Shown: positions 40,267-47,965 of the stretch, piece after piece | Layout: every line of letters begins with the position of its first letter | Numbering within the stretch: the stretch's first letter is position 1 | Source: Terriglobia bacterium | GTDB lineage: Bacteria > Acidobacteriota > Terriglobia > Terriglobales > Acidobacteriaceae | Length of the DNA: 59,871 nt | Assembly: GCA_020073395.1 (NCBI GenBank) | Contig: JAIQFF010000012.1 | Span: 1-59,871 of the forward strand | Direction of reading: 5' to 3' | The notes under the pieces: model-generated | What the model saw: only the letters and a program-made list of their open reading frames with translations | Database searches by the model: none | Told to the model about the DNA's origin: nothing | Program-made: the position numbers and the translations under genes

Positions 40267-41148
40267 ATGCGTATTGCTTTCTTAGGCTTGGGAATTATGG
40301 GACGGCCAATGGCGGCCAATCTGGTCAAGGCAGGTCATGAGGTTTCAGTGTGGAGTCGTACTGCAGGCAAAGCGGTAGATGGCGCGCGCAGCGCGACTTC
40401 ACCCGCCGATGCTGCACGGGGCGCGGAGGTGGTGTGGATGTGCGTGTCCGACACCAAAGCAGTGGAGAGCGTTTTATTCGGACCACAGGGGGTCGAGGAA
40501 TCACTGGCCGAAGGCATGACCGTGGTTGACTCCAGCACGATTTCGCCCTCGGCAACGCGCAAGTTCGCTGAGCGGGTGGCGGCGCGGGGAGTGCGCTACG
40601 TGGATGCGCCCATGACCGGATCCAAAGTAGCGGCGGAAGCCGGGACCCTGATTTTCATCGTGGGCGGAGACGAAGCGGTGATCGAGTCCCTGAAGCCACT
40701 GTTCGCCGCCATGGGTAAGGTATTTTTCCGCATTGGTGAAACCGGCAAGGGGCAGTCCGCCAAGCTGGTCATGAACCTCCAGATCGCGCTCATCTATGAA
40801 GGCTTCGCCGAAGGCCTCACTCTGGCCACCAAGCTGGGAGTGGATGTCGAGAAACTGATGCCGGTGATTCAGGCATCCATGATTCGCTCCGGAGTGGTGG
40901 ACTACAAAGCGCCCTTTGTCCTTAAGCGCGACTTCACGCCCAATTTTCCGCTGCGTCTCATGCATAAAGACATTCGCCTGACCCTGGAGGCAGCCAAGGA
41001 AGTCCGGGTAAAACTGCCCGCCCTCGAGACCGTGGAAGAGATCTACGAAATGGCCAGCGAAGATGGACATCAAGATCTCGACTACGCCGCCACCCTGACA
41101 CTGCTCGAGAAGTGGGCGGGTGTCGAAGTGAAGGGCGCGTCAGCCTGA
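40267..41148 (+). CDS. NAD(P)-dependent 3-hydroxyacid dehydrogenase (HIBADH / GarR family)
   Basis: 293 residues from the ATG at 40267, preceded by AGGGAGAG; an ATG at 40246 is also in frame. Rossmann fold begins IAFLGLGIMGRPMAANLVKAGHEVSVWSRT (GxGxxG). Then VDSSTISPSATRKFAERVAARG, YVDAPMTGSKVAAEAGTLIFIVGGD (the substrate-binding DAPxxGS), then the catalytic Lys in GKGQSAKLVMNLQIAL, and DFTPNFPLRLMHKDIRL. Such enzymes reduce tartronate semialdehyde, 3-hydroxyisobutyrate or similar compounds. Tartronate semialdehyde reductase would fit with the glycerate kinase nearby; this is inference. All catalytic parts are present. Confidence 0.9.
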   Translation: MRIAFLGLGIMGRPMAANLVKAGHEVSVWSRTAGKAVDGARSATSPADAARGAEVVWMCVSDTKAVESVLFGPQGVEESLAEGMTVVDSSTISPSATRKFAERVAARGVRYVDAPMTGSKVAAEAGTLIFIVGGDEAVIESLKPLFAAMGKVFFRIGETGKGQSAKLVMNLQIALIYEGFAEGLTLATKLGVDVEKLMPVIQASMIRSGVVDYKAPFVLKRDFTPNFPLRLMHKDIRLTLEAAKEVRVKLPALETVEEIYEMASEDGHQDLDYAATLTLLEKWAGVEVKGASA

Positions 41149-41155
41149 TGCGGTT

Positions 41156-41327
41156 GTCGTGTGCCCGCGGGCGACCCGCCCGCGAGCGCCAGATGGGCTC
41201 GAACGACCCCGCGGGGACAGCCGCCCTCGGCTGTCCGGAGAATCGAGGAGTCGACGAAGTCAAGACTGCAAGCGTTCAAAAATGATGCCCGGTCGTTCGC
41301 GGGCGAGTCGCCCGCGGCCACACGACC
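41156..41327. repeat. palindromic element with about 32-bp inverted arms (family G, long form)
   Basis: The left arm gtcgtgtgcccgcgggcgac (41156 onward) is matched by a right arm reading gtcgcccgcggccacacgac (ending 41327), with one mismatch and a one-base indel over about 32 bp. An inner perfect 9-bp hairpin is GGACAGCCG / CGGCTGTCC. It starts 7 bp after the stop of the dehydrogenase gene. The rest of the 310-bp gap holds CTACGTAA and TAACGTAG, an inverted pair about 70 bp apart, then the desaturase ribosome site. Confidence 0.75.
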
Positions 41328-41458
41328 CCAGCCGGATTAACGGGCTAGTACCTACGTAACACCCCCACCATCTGCTATTACAGAAGTCTTACACGCACTG
41401 CCAGCCGTCCCTGCTAACGTAGCTCTTGGAAGCTCAATACCGGGCAAAGGAAAAGAAC

Positions 41459-42367
41459 ATGGCCATCGACCTCCAAGTGTTGGATCGGAAAGCAGCGGCA
41501 GACGACGAAATTAATTGGGTAACCGCGATTTTTATGGGCCTGTTCCATGTGGGCGCGATCGCGGCCTTGTTCTTCTTTTCCTGGAAAGTCTTTCTGGTGT
41601 CGATGTTCCTGTGGTGGGTTTCAGGAAGCCTGGGTATCGGCATGGGCTACCACCGGTTGCTCACGCATCGCGGATACAAGACCCCTAAATGGGTCGAATA
41701 CGTTTTGACCACTTGTGCCACGCTGGCGCTTGAAGGCGGGCCGATCTTCTGGGTCGCGACCCACCGCATCCATCACCAGTATTCTGATCAGGAAGGCGAT
41801 CCGCATTCGCCCCGCGACGGCAAGTGGTGGGCGCACATGGGCTGGATCCTGACCGGCAGGTCGATGCACCATGACACCACTACGCTGGCGCGTTACGTTC
41901 CCGATCTAGCCAAGGACAAATTCCACGTCTGGATCACGAAGTACCACTACGTTCCCATGATCGTCCTCGGGGTGATCCTGCTGGCGATTGGCGGTCTCCC
42001 ATTTCTCCTGTGGGGCGTCTTCCTCCGCACCGTAGTCGGTCTGCACACCACCTGGCTGGTAAATTCGGCCACGCATAGCTGGGGCTCGCGGCGTTTTGTC
42101 ACCCGCGACCTCTCCACCAACAGCTGGTGGGTGGCCTTGCTCACTTTTGGTGAAGGCTGGCACAACAATCATCACGCGCACCCGGTTTCGGCCCGCCACG
42201 GTTTGAAATGGTACGAGATTGATTTCAACTGGTATGGCATCTGGGCGTTGACGAAGTTGGGACTGGCGCGCCAGGTTTACCGGGTAAAGCTCTCCGAACT
42301 GCGCCGCCAGGAAGAAGAGCAGGGAACTCCGGCGGAAGCACGTGCGGAACTGGTCTCGGCTTTCTAG
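41459..42367 (+). CDS. acyl-CoA / acyl-lipid delta-9-type fatty acid desaturase
   Basis: 302 residues from the ATG at 41459, preceded by AAAGGA. It is a di-iron membrane desaturase. The three His boxes are GYHRLLTHRGYKT (HxxxxH), THRIHHQYSD (HxxHH) and GEGWHNNHHAHPVSA (HxxHH). Four membrane segments span about 20-60 and 155-205. It inserts a double bond into acyl chains of membrane lipids, adjusting fluidity. KWWAHMGWIL and HTTWLVNSATHSWGSRRF are typical. The usual electron donors (ferredoxin or cytochrome b5 type) are not in the window. The CTACGTAA / TAACGTAG pair upstream could be an operator for temperature or lipid control. Confidence 0.92.
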   Translation: MAIDLQVLDRKAAADDEINWVTAIFMGLFHVGAIAALFFFSWKVFLVSMFLWWVSGSLGIGMGYHRLLTHRGYKTPKWVEYVLTTCATLALEGGPIFWVATHRIHHQYSDQEGDPHSPRDGKWWAHMGWILTGRSMHHDTTTLARYVPDLAKDKFHVWITKYHYVPMIVLGVILLAIGGLPFLLWGVFLRTVVGLHTTWLVNSATHSWGSRRFVTRDLSTNSWWVALLTFGEGWHNNHHAHPVSARHGLKWYEIDFNWYGIWALTKLGLARQVYRVKLSELRRQEEEQGTPAEARAELVSAF

Positions 42368-42373
42368 GTGGGT

Positions 42374-42534
42374 GTGTGGGGGACAGACACTCCTGTCGCT
42401 TTTGACTTGGATTTAGACAGTCAAGACATACGCCACGCGTCGCGACCCCGCAGCAACTAGCCCCGAACTCAAAGCCAACGACCAACGACCAACACCAACC
42501 CCCAAGGCGGCGGACAAGAGTGTCCGCCCCACAC
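42374..42534. repeat. family A palindromic element, copy 4
   Basis: Left arm starts gtgtgggggacagacactcc, right arm ends gagtgtccgccccacac. The core has repeated CCAACGACCAACGACCAAC. The left end is 6 bp after the desaturase stop, and the right end is 16 bp before the -10 box of the kinase gene. Confidence 0.8.
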
Positions 42535-42550
42535 TCCTCGTTCCACGCGG

Positions 42551-42562
42551 TAGAATCCAGCC
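42551..42562 (+). promoter_or_regulatory. -10-like box directly upstream of the histidine kinase start
   Basis: TAGAAT at 42551-42556, six nt before the ATG at 42563, without a Shine-Dalgarno. Fits a leaderless transcript. Confidence 0.45.
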
Positions 42563-43468
42563 ATGCTTATCAGCAGCCGCCGCAGGGCCATCGCCTTTTT
42601 CGTGGTGCTGGGCGTTTGCCTGGTGCTGCTGGCGGTCGGACTCAACGTCGGCTGGATCATTCTCAACTGGCGCGAAGGTGTCCTGCTCTTCCTGGGCGTA
42701 ATTTTCTTTGCCATGTTGATCGCTGGGCTGATCGTAAACACCAGCTTCCTGGTGCGTGAAATTCGCCGCAACGAACAGCATGACAGCTTTATCAATGCCG
42801 TCACCCATGAACTGAAAACTCCCATCGCGTCCATCCGGCTCTATCTCCAGACCTTACAGCATCGCGACGTGGACGAAGCCCAGCGCCGCGAATTCTATCG
42901 CCTGATGCTGGACGATACCGATCGCCTGATGGGCACAGTGGACCAGGTGCTCAAGGCCGGAGAAGCTGGACACAAGCGGCAGGACCGGCGCGTGCCCGTG
43001 GACTTCAGCGGCCTGGTTCGCGAGTGCGTGGAAGTGGCTCGTACCAGCCATCACCTGGCGCCTGAGTCTCTGCGCTATGAGCAATCAGTCAACCATGGCC
43101 CCGCCGCGGGTGTACTGGGAGATGCCGAGGAACTGCGCGCTGCGGTTTCGAACCTGCTGGACAACGCCGTCAAGTATTCCGGGGAGCATGTGGAAGTCCT
43201 GGTCCGACTCGACACGCCGGACGAGAAGCGGGTGACGGTGAGCGTCCGCGATCGTGGAGTGGGGATCAAGGCCGAAGAGCTGAAACGTATCTTCAAACGC
43301 TTTTACCGCGTCTCTAATCGTTCACTGAGTCACGTGAAGGGAACTGGCCTCGGTCTTTTCATCGTGCGTGCCATCGCCCGCAAACACGGCGGCCGCGTGT
43401 TTGCCCAGAGTGAAGGCGAAGGACGCGGCACCACGGTAGTTCTGGAGTTGCCCAGGGTGAGCCTGTAA
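42563..43468 (+). CDS. sensor histidine kinase (OmpR-type pair)
   Basis: 301 residues. Two membrane segments (about 9-35 and 40-64) enclose only a few residues outside, so the signal may be within the membrane or come from a partner. HisKA has INAVTHELKTPIASIRLYLQTL with His82. HATPase has NLLDNAVKYSG (N box), VRDRGVGIKAEE (G1), and GTGLGLFIVRAIARKHGG (G2). The short linker lacks PAS or HAMP domains. It phosphorylates the OmpR-type regulator 236 bp downstream; a family A palindrome lies between the two genes. Confidence 0.93.
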   Translation: MLISSRRRAIAFFVVLGVCLVLLAVGLNVGWIILNWREGVLLFLGVIFFAMLIAGLIVNTSFLVREIRRNEQHDSFINAVTHELKTPIASIRLYLQTLQHRDVDEAQRREFYRLMLDDTDRLMGTVDQVLKAGEAGHKRQDRRVPVDFSGLVRECVEVARTSHHLAPESLRYEQSVNHGPAAGVLGDAEELRAAVSNLLDNAVKYSGEHVEVLVRLDTPDEKRVTVSVRDRGVGIKAEELKRIFKRFYRVSNRSLSHVKGTGLGLFIVRAIARKHGGRVFAQSEGEGRGTTVVLELPRVSL

Positions 43469-43482
43469 GTGTGGGCTAGTAA

Positions 43483-43692
43483 GTGTGGGTCGGACACTCC
43501 CTTCGACTTCGCTCAGGGCAGGCTCTGTCCGACGCCTTTGACTTTGGGGTGGTGCGCTGCGTTCTTGACAGGGGAAGCCGGACGTCAAAGTCGAGCAGGT
43601 TCGGAGTTGATCCGCGTGGAAAATAAGATCAAAGTCAAAGGCGAAGTCAAAATCAAAGTCCAAGGCGGCGGACAGGAGTGTCCGCCCCACAC
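43483..43692. repeat. family A palindromic element, copy 5 (nested B motif, inside a two-component operon)
   Basis: The left arm gtgtgggtcggacactc is interrupted in its small hairpin loop by ccttcgacttcgctcagggc, then continues tgtccgacgc. The right arm ends gacaggagtgtccgccccac. A short direct repeat of gtaagtgtggg precedes it. It separates the kinase and regulator genes. Confidence 0.82.
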
Positions 43693-43703
43693 ACGGGGGC
43701 GGC

Positions 43704-44453
43704 ATGAGTCATGTTCTGATTGTTGAAGACGAAGCCCACCTGGCCAAGGGTCTGCAATACAACCTGGAGGCTGAGGGGCACTCGGTCGCCGTCGTGGGCG
43801 ATGGCGAGCGGGCGCTGGAATTGCTTCTGGGGAAATCTGCCAAGCCTACCGCTTTTGATGCAGTCGTGCTCGACGTCATGCTTCCCGGTAAGGACGGCTT
43901 TGCCGTCGCCGCGGAATTGCGGGCAGCCAAGCAATATGTCCCGGTGCTCATGCTGACCGCGCGCGGCCGCCCGGAAGATGTGCTCAAGGGGTTTGCCTCG
44001 GGCGCCGACGACTATCTTCCCAAGCCTTTCGAGCTCCCTATCCTGCTGGCTCGATTGCAGGGACTGCTGCGGCGCCGGGAGTGGATGCAGCAGAGTCTGG
44101 CCTCTAGTGCTGCGCCGGCAGCGGGAAACCAGGAGTATGAGGCGTTCTCATTTCACGGAAGAACAATCGACTTTGGAAAACTGGAGTTGCGGGTGAATGG
44201 AAACACCATCCAGTTGACCCTGATGGAAGCGGAACTGCTCCGCCATCTCATTCGCAATGAGGGACGGGTCGTCTCCCGCAAATCGATCCTCGAAGAAGTA
44301 TGGGGTTTGCACGAAGACACGGACACGCGCGCAATCGATAATTTTATCGTCCGCCTGCGGCGCTATATCGAAGACAATCCCGCTGAACCACGACATCTGC
44401 TCACGGTGCGCGGCGTGGGTTACCGCTTCGTCGCGGAACCGGAAAAAGAATGA
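43704..44453 (+). CDS. OmpR-family response regulator
   Basis: 249 residues. Receiver domain about 3-120: acidic Glu8/Asp9, phospho-Asp57 (AVVLDVMLPG), Thr in MLTARGR and Lys in YLPKPFE. A linker follows, then a winged-helix DNA-binding domain about 150-245 (LTLMEAELLRHLIRNEGRVV, RAIDNFIVRLRRYIEDNP, LLTVRGVGYRF). It should bind direct repeats upstream of target genes when phosphorylated by the adjacent kinase. The ATG lies just past the family A palindrome. Targets are not apparent. Confidence 0.94.
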   Translation: MSHVLIVEDEAHLAKGLQYNLEAEGHSVAVVGDGERALELLLGKSAKPTAFDAVVLDVMLPGKDGFAVAAELRAAKQYVPVLMLTARGRPEDVLKGFASGADDYLPKPFELPILLARLQGLLRRREWMQQSLASSAAPAAGNQEYEAFSFHGRTIDFGKLELRVNGNTIQLTLMEAELLRHLIRNEGRVVSRKSILEEVWGLHEDTDTRAIDNFIVRLRRYIEDNPAEPRHLLTVRGVGYRFVAEPEKE

Positions 44454-44539
44454 GGCATAGGGACAGAGATCCAGGGCAAGCAGAACCGGGGCACGCAGGT
44501 CAGGAGGCGCAACTGTGATTCGCCGGAAGTGTGCGTCGA

Positions 44540-44642
44540 GCCCGCGGGTGAAAAGGCGCGCAGCGGCGCCAGAATGCAGCCCAGGGCGTAAGCCGTGGGT
44601 GGAATGCAAAGAAGTGACCAGCCCTGAAAGGGCGACAGAAGG
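44540..44642. repeat. palindromic repeat of the CAGGGCGTAAGCC / GCCCTGAAAGGGC type
   Basis: Two neighbouring hairpin motifs: ccagggcgtaagccgtgggt and agccctgaaagggcga. It lies between the convergent regulator and ABC permease genes, ending 12 bp from the permease stop. Confidence 0.6.
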
Positions 44643-44654
44643 GTTATGCTGGCC

Positions 44655-46313
44655 CTACTCGCGGCGGCCGAGATTGGAAATGAGATTCTCCCGGTGACCA
44701 AGGGCAATTCCATCAACCCGATCCAGGGCAAAAGCGTAAACCGCGAAGGCGAACGCGGCCGGCAGCCATAAGATCAGCAGTTCCACCCATGAATTTTCAT
44801 ACGTGCGGGAAAGCCAGAGCATGAGGGCACCCGCCACGAACAGCGTGCCGCGTATTCCGAAACTCGCCAGCACGGTGGTCAGGGAAGCCCTTTGTCGCCC
44901 AAAGACGCCGGCCTCCACTCGGGTGGGGGAATAGATCGAGAACAGGTTTCCGGCGGCGAGATCGATGGGTAAGACAAACAGAATGCCCGCCAGCGTCGCC
45001 ATGGTTACGCCCAGGGATGGCAGCCGATAGAGCAAACAGGTTCCCAGCCACACCAGTCCAGCCTCCAGCGCAAAAACGGCCGCATGTGCCAGGTTCTTGC
45101 CCATTACGATTTGCCGGAAGCGGGCAGGCGAAGCGAAGAAGAACTGGGTGCCGCTGCCATCCGCCCCGAAGTTGTTGTAGGAAAGATTGGTCAGCAACAA
45201 CAGGGAGTAGGCAGCGCCCAGCGGGAAGGTGAGTTCGGGAACTCGTGCCAACAGACCTTCGTTCTTATCGGAACTGCGGAACACCGCCAGCATGAACAGG
45301 GGCACAATCAGAGTGAAGAGCATCGGCCCGCTGCGACTGAGATAACGCAATTCCTTTTCGAAGACGGCGACAACCGGGCCGGGGACCCCGGGTAAATTCC
45401 AACCTGGGCGCGGCGCTGGAAGCCCGCTGGGCGGGGCTTTGCGTCCGGCCGATTCGCTGAAGCTCTCGCCGCAATATTCGGCGCGCAAACGAAAATTCAG
45501 GAGCCAGAGGAATGCAATTCCATAGGAAACCAGAAGCACGAAAGGAACCACGCTAGTTCCGGGCTGACCCTGAATTATTCCCGCAATGGCAGCGGCGGCC
45601 AGGCCTGGAGGAAGGGGCCGCTGCGCGTTGGAGACCTTCTGCCCCAGGATCCTGGTTTCGGGTATGGAACGATGTTCGTAGACGGCGATCAAGGGTCCGA
45701 TCAGCTGGAAACTCAGGATAAACAGAAAAAAAAGGATGCCCAGGATTTCGCGTGTGCGCCGCTGGGCCAACCAGCGCTCCAGCCAGGCGAACAGCATGCG
45801 CGCCAGAACGATGTTCACGAGGGCAAAGGTGAGGAGCACGATCGTGGCCCAGGGGAGCACGCTGGGCCGCGCGACTCCGATGCCGATATCGATTCCCAGC
45901 AGCCACAGGCTGGCCACAGCCGTCGCCGGGTCCAGCGATCCGTAAGCCAGGCGAATCAGGAAGTACGACCGGTAGCTTAGCGGGAAGCGGAGAAGATTTG
46001 AGGACTCGACGTTCTGGGTAAAGGCCGTCGCCATCAAAGGGAACAGCTGCCAAAAGAGAAACACAGGCCACAGCAGCGCGCCCAGCCACTCCTCATTTCC
46101 CTGCAGAATCAGAAACCAGGCTGCCCCGCCCAACCCGATCGCGCCGCCGATTCCACCGGCGAGGAAGGCTAGGCTGACAAAAATGCGTGATGCCAACTCC
46201 AGGCGGCCCCGAAAGGTCCGCAGGGAGTTAACGAAGACCCGCCAGCGCAGTCCGGCGACGACCGCCAGTTGCTGGCGCGCTTGCGGAGCCGGAGTCTGCC
46301 TGTCGGGTATCAT
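44655..46313 (-). CDS. ABC-2-type exporter permease
   Basis: 552 residues from the ATG at 46313; a GTG at 46349 overlapping the ATPase gene end would add 12. About twelve hydrophobic segments in two groups (about 55-240 and 320-550) with a soluble loop between that includes GPVVAVFEKELRYLSRSGPMLFTLIVP. This fits the large single-chain ABC permeases of exporters; the partner is the ATPase just upstream in the same direction. What is moved is unknown. It ends close to a palindrome. Confidence 0.85.
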   Translation of the reverse strand: MIPDRQTPAPQARQQLAVVAGLRWRVFVNSLRTFRGRLELASRIFVSLAFLAGGIGGAIGLGGAAWFLILQGNEEWLGALLWPVFLFWQLFPLMATAFTQNVESSNLLRFPLSYRSYFLIRLAYGSLDPATAVASLWLLGIDIGIGVARPSVLPWATIVLLTFALVNIVLARMLFAWLERWLAQRRTREILGILFFLFILSFQLIGPLIAVYEHRSIPETRILGQKVSNAQRPLPPGLAAAAIAGIIQGQPGTSVVPFVLLVSYGIAFLWLLNFRLRAEYCGESFSESAGRKAPPSGLPAPRPGWNLPGVPGPVVAVFEKELRYLSRSGPMLFTLIVPLFMLAVFRSSDKNEGLLARVPELTFPLGAAYSLLLLTNLSYNNFGADGSGTQFFFASPARFRQIVMGKNLAHAAVFALEAGLVWLGTCLLYRLPSLGVTMATLAGILFVLPIDLAAGNLFSIYSPTRVEAGVFGRQRASLTTVLASFGIRGTLFVAGALMLWLSRTYENSWVELLILWLPAAFAFAVYAFALDRVDGIALGHRENLISNLGRRE

Positions 46314-46336
46314 CACTGTCCTCAACCCAGCCTGCT

Positions 46337-47149
46337 TCAACCCAGCCACGACAATTCCTGACCATCAGACCGCGATCCGCCCACAGTAAGGAGGAAGATT
46401 TGTTCCAGGGTCAGTTTCTCGCCTGCCCGACCGCCAGCCGCCATCGGGAGGTCTGCCGCCCGCGCTTCCACGCCCGCTCGCAGTTCCTCCACCGAACCTT
46501 GCGCCACCAGCCGCCCGCGATGAATGATGCCGACGTGAGTGCACAGCCGTTCCACAATTTCCAGCACGTGCGAAGTAAGAAAAACGGTTGCGCCGCGCCC
46601 GATCATGCGTTGCAGCATGGCTTTCAGGGTGCCGGCGGCGATCGCATCCACGCCTTCGAAGGGTTCATCCAGAAACAGGACCTTGGGCCCGTGGATCACG
46701 GCTGCGGCCAGTGCCAGCTTCTTCTGCATGCCATGCGAGTAATCCGTCACCAGCGCCTTGGGCTGGTCGGTGAGCTGCATGAAGGCCAGCAGTTCCGCTG
46801 TGCGCTTGGCCGCAGTCTCACGGTCCAGGCCATACATGCGGCCGACGAAGTTCAAATATTCGGAGCCGGTCAGTCGGCCAAACAATGCCATGCCTTCCGG
46901 CACGACTCCGATCTGCCGCTTCACCTCCACCATGTTGGTGACCAGATCGAGGCCCAGAATCTGGATTCGCCCAGACGTGGGCGCAAGCAAGCCGGTCAGC
47001 ATCTTGATGGTGGTTGATTTTCCCGCGCCATTTGGCCCCAGAAAGCCGAAGAACTGGCCGGGAGCCACTCTCAGGTTCACGTCCTCGACGGCAACGAGGT
47101 CCCCGAAACGCCGCGTCAGATTTTCGGTGCAGATGGTGGGAGAATCCAT
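46337..47149 (-). CDS. ABC transporter ATP-binding protein (exporter type)
   Basis: 270 residues. Walker A is FLGPNGAGKSTTIKML (about 36-50), Q-loop VPEGMALFGRLTGSEYL, signature DYSHGMQKKLALAAAVIHGPK, Walker B VLFLDEPFEGVD and the switch His is in VFLTSHVLEIVERL. The signature is YSHGMQ, typical of the CcmA/DrrA-like exporter class. The last part overlaps or abuts the permease start, so the two are coupled. Start is ATG 47149, divergent from the ExbD-like gene. Substrate unknown. Confidence 0.92.
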   Translation of the reverse strand: MDSPTICTENLTRRFGDLVAVEDVNLRVAPGQFFGFLGPNGAGKSTTIKMLTGLLAPTSGRIQILGLDLVTNMVEVKRQIGVVPEGMALFGRLTGSEYLNFVGRMYGLDRETAAKRTAELLAFMQLTDQPKALVTDYSHGMQKKLALAAAVIHGPKVLFLDEPFEGVDAIAAGTLKAMLQRMIGRGATVFLTSHVLEIVERLCTHVGIIHRGRLVAQGSVEELRAGVEARAADLPMAAGGRAGEKLTLEQIFLLTVGGSRSDGQELSWLG

Positions 47150-47222
47150 GAAAGTTTCGACTCTAGCACAACAGAAGGCCGCTGGAAGAGGCTCCAGGGA
47201 ACAGGGAAGCGGAGTTGATTAC

Positions 47223-47693
47223 GTGGTGATCTCGCCTACCGCCGACCGGACGGGAACAATAGATGTCTCGCCGGAGTCTTCAGTTAAAGTGAGAAAAGGA
47301 AACTCGCGGTCGCCGGGTCTCATCCGCAACATCGACGTCAGCGCGCTCGCTGCCATCCTGTTCGTGCTGCTTTTCATGTTCATGATGCTGACCGCAATCC
47401 CACACCATGGAGTGTCAGCCGACCTGCCGAAGGTCCGCCATCCCGTATCCATTCCAGGCGCCAGGCGAGAAGATGCCTTAATCGTTTCGATCCTGCGCGA
47501 CCGCACTATGTATTTTGGCAAGGACAAGACCAGGCCCAGCGACTTGCCTGCACAAATTCGGGAAGGTGTGGCCAGTGGCGCGGAGAAGAAAATCTACATC
47601 CGAGCCGACGCGCGCGTTAGATACTTAACGGTTCTGGAAGTGGTGGATGCAGTTCGTTCCGCAGGAGTGGAGAGGGTCGCATTTTCTGGTTGA
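47223..47693 (+). CDS. ExbD/TolR-like biopolymer transport protein
   Basis: 156 residues from a GTG at 47223 with a GGAG site nine nt upstream; ATG 47148 and GTG 47289 are alternatives. The N-terminal region is followed by GLIRNIDVSALAAILFVLLFMFMMLTAI, a single membrane segment with the key Asp in NIDVS of ExbD/TolR. The periplasmic part has the usual VSILRDRTMYFGKDK and KKIYIRADARVRYLTVLEVVDAVRSAGVERVAF. Such proteins couple the proton gradient to outer-membrane transport, together with an ExbB/TolQ. No ExbB or TonB is present in the window, so its partner is elsewhere. The N-terminus (about 1-45) is not typical of the family and the exact start is uncertain. Confidence 0.78.
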   Translation: MVISPTADRTGTIDVSPESSVKVRKGNSRSPGLIRNIDVSALAAILFVLLFMFMMLTAIPHHGVSADLPKVRHPVSIPGARREDALIVSILRDRTMYFGKDKTRPSDLPAQIREGVASGAEKKIYIRADARVRYLTVLEVVDAVRSAGVERVAFSG

Positions 47694-47854
47694 ACGGCGC
47701 CGGCCCGTATCATCTGGGCCATACGCGCGTCCGCCCCGTCCAGGCCAGGGCCTGGCTGACGGTTGAAAAGAACTCCCCCTTGGCATCCCAGATCGTCGTC
47801 GCAGGCTCACCCGCACGGTTTCCATTCAATTCGTCGATCCCTGTAATCCACGCT

Positions 47855-47882
47855 TTGACAAAAACCCTCCCCGTACTAGACT
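47855..47882 (+). promoter_or_regulatory. sigma-70-type promoter of the porin gene
   Basis: Perfect TTGACA at 47855-47860, 16-bp spacer, TAGACT at 47877-47882. Followed by an AGGAGG site before the ATG at 47966. The 272-bp gap 47694-47965 holds only this. Confidence 0.65.
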
Positions 47883-47965
47883 AGGCGGCTGAAATTTCTC
47901 AGTCCCTCGGCGAATACGATTGCAGGATGTGACTGGGTACGCGTTCTCGTTTTAGGAGGCGATTT

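Noticed and set aside
47690..47884. A 64-codon plus-strand frame overlapping the end of the ExbD-like gene
   Set aside because: No ribosome site, no protein-like pattern, and it overlaps the porin promoter.
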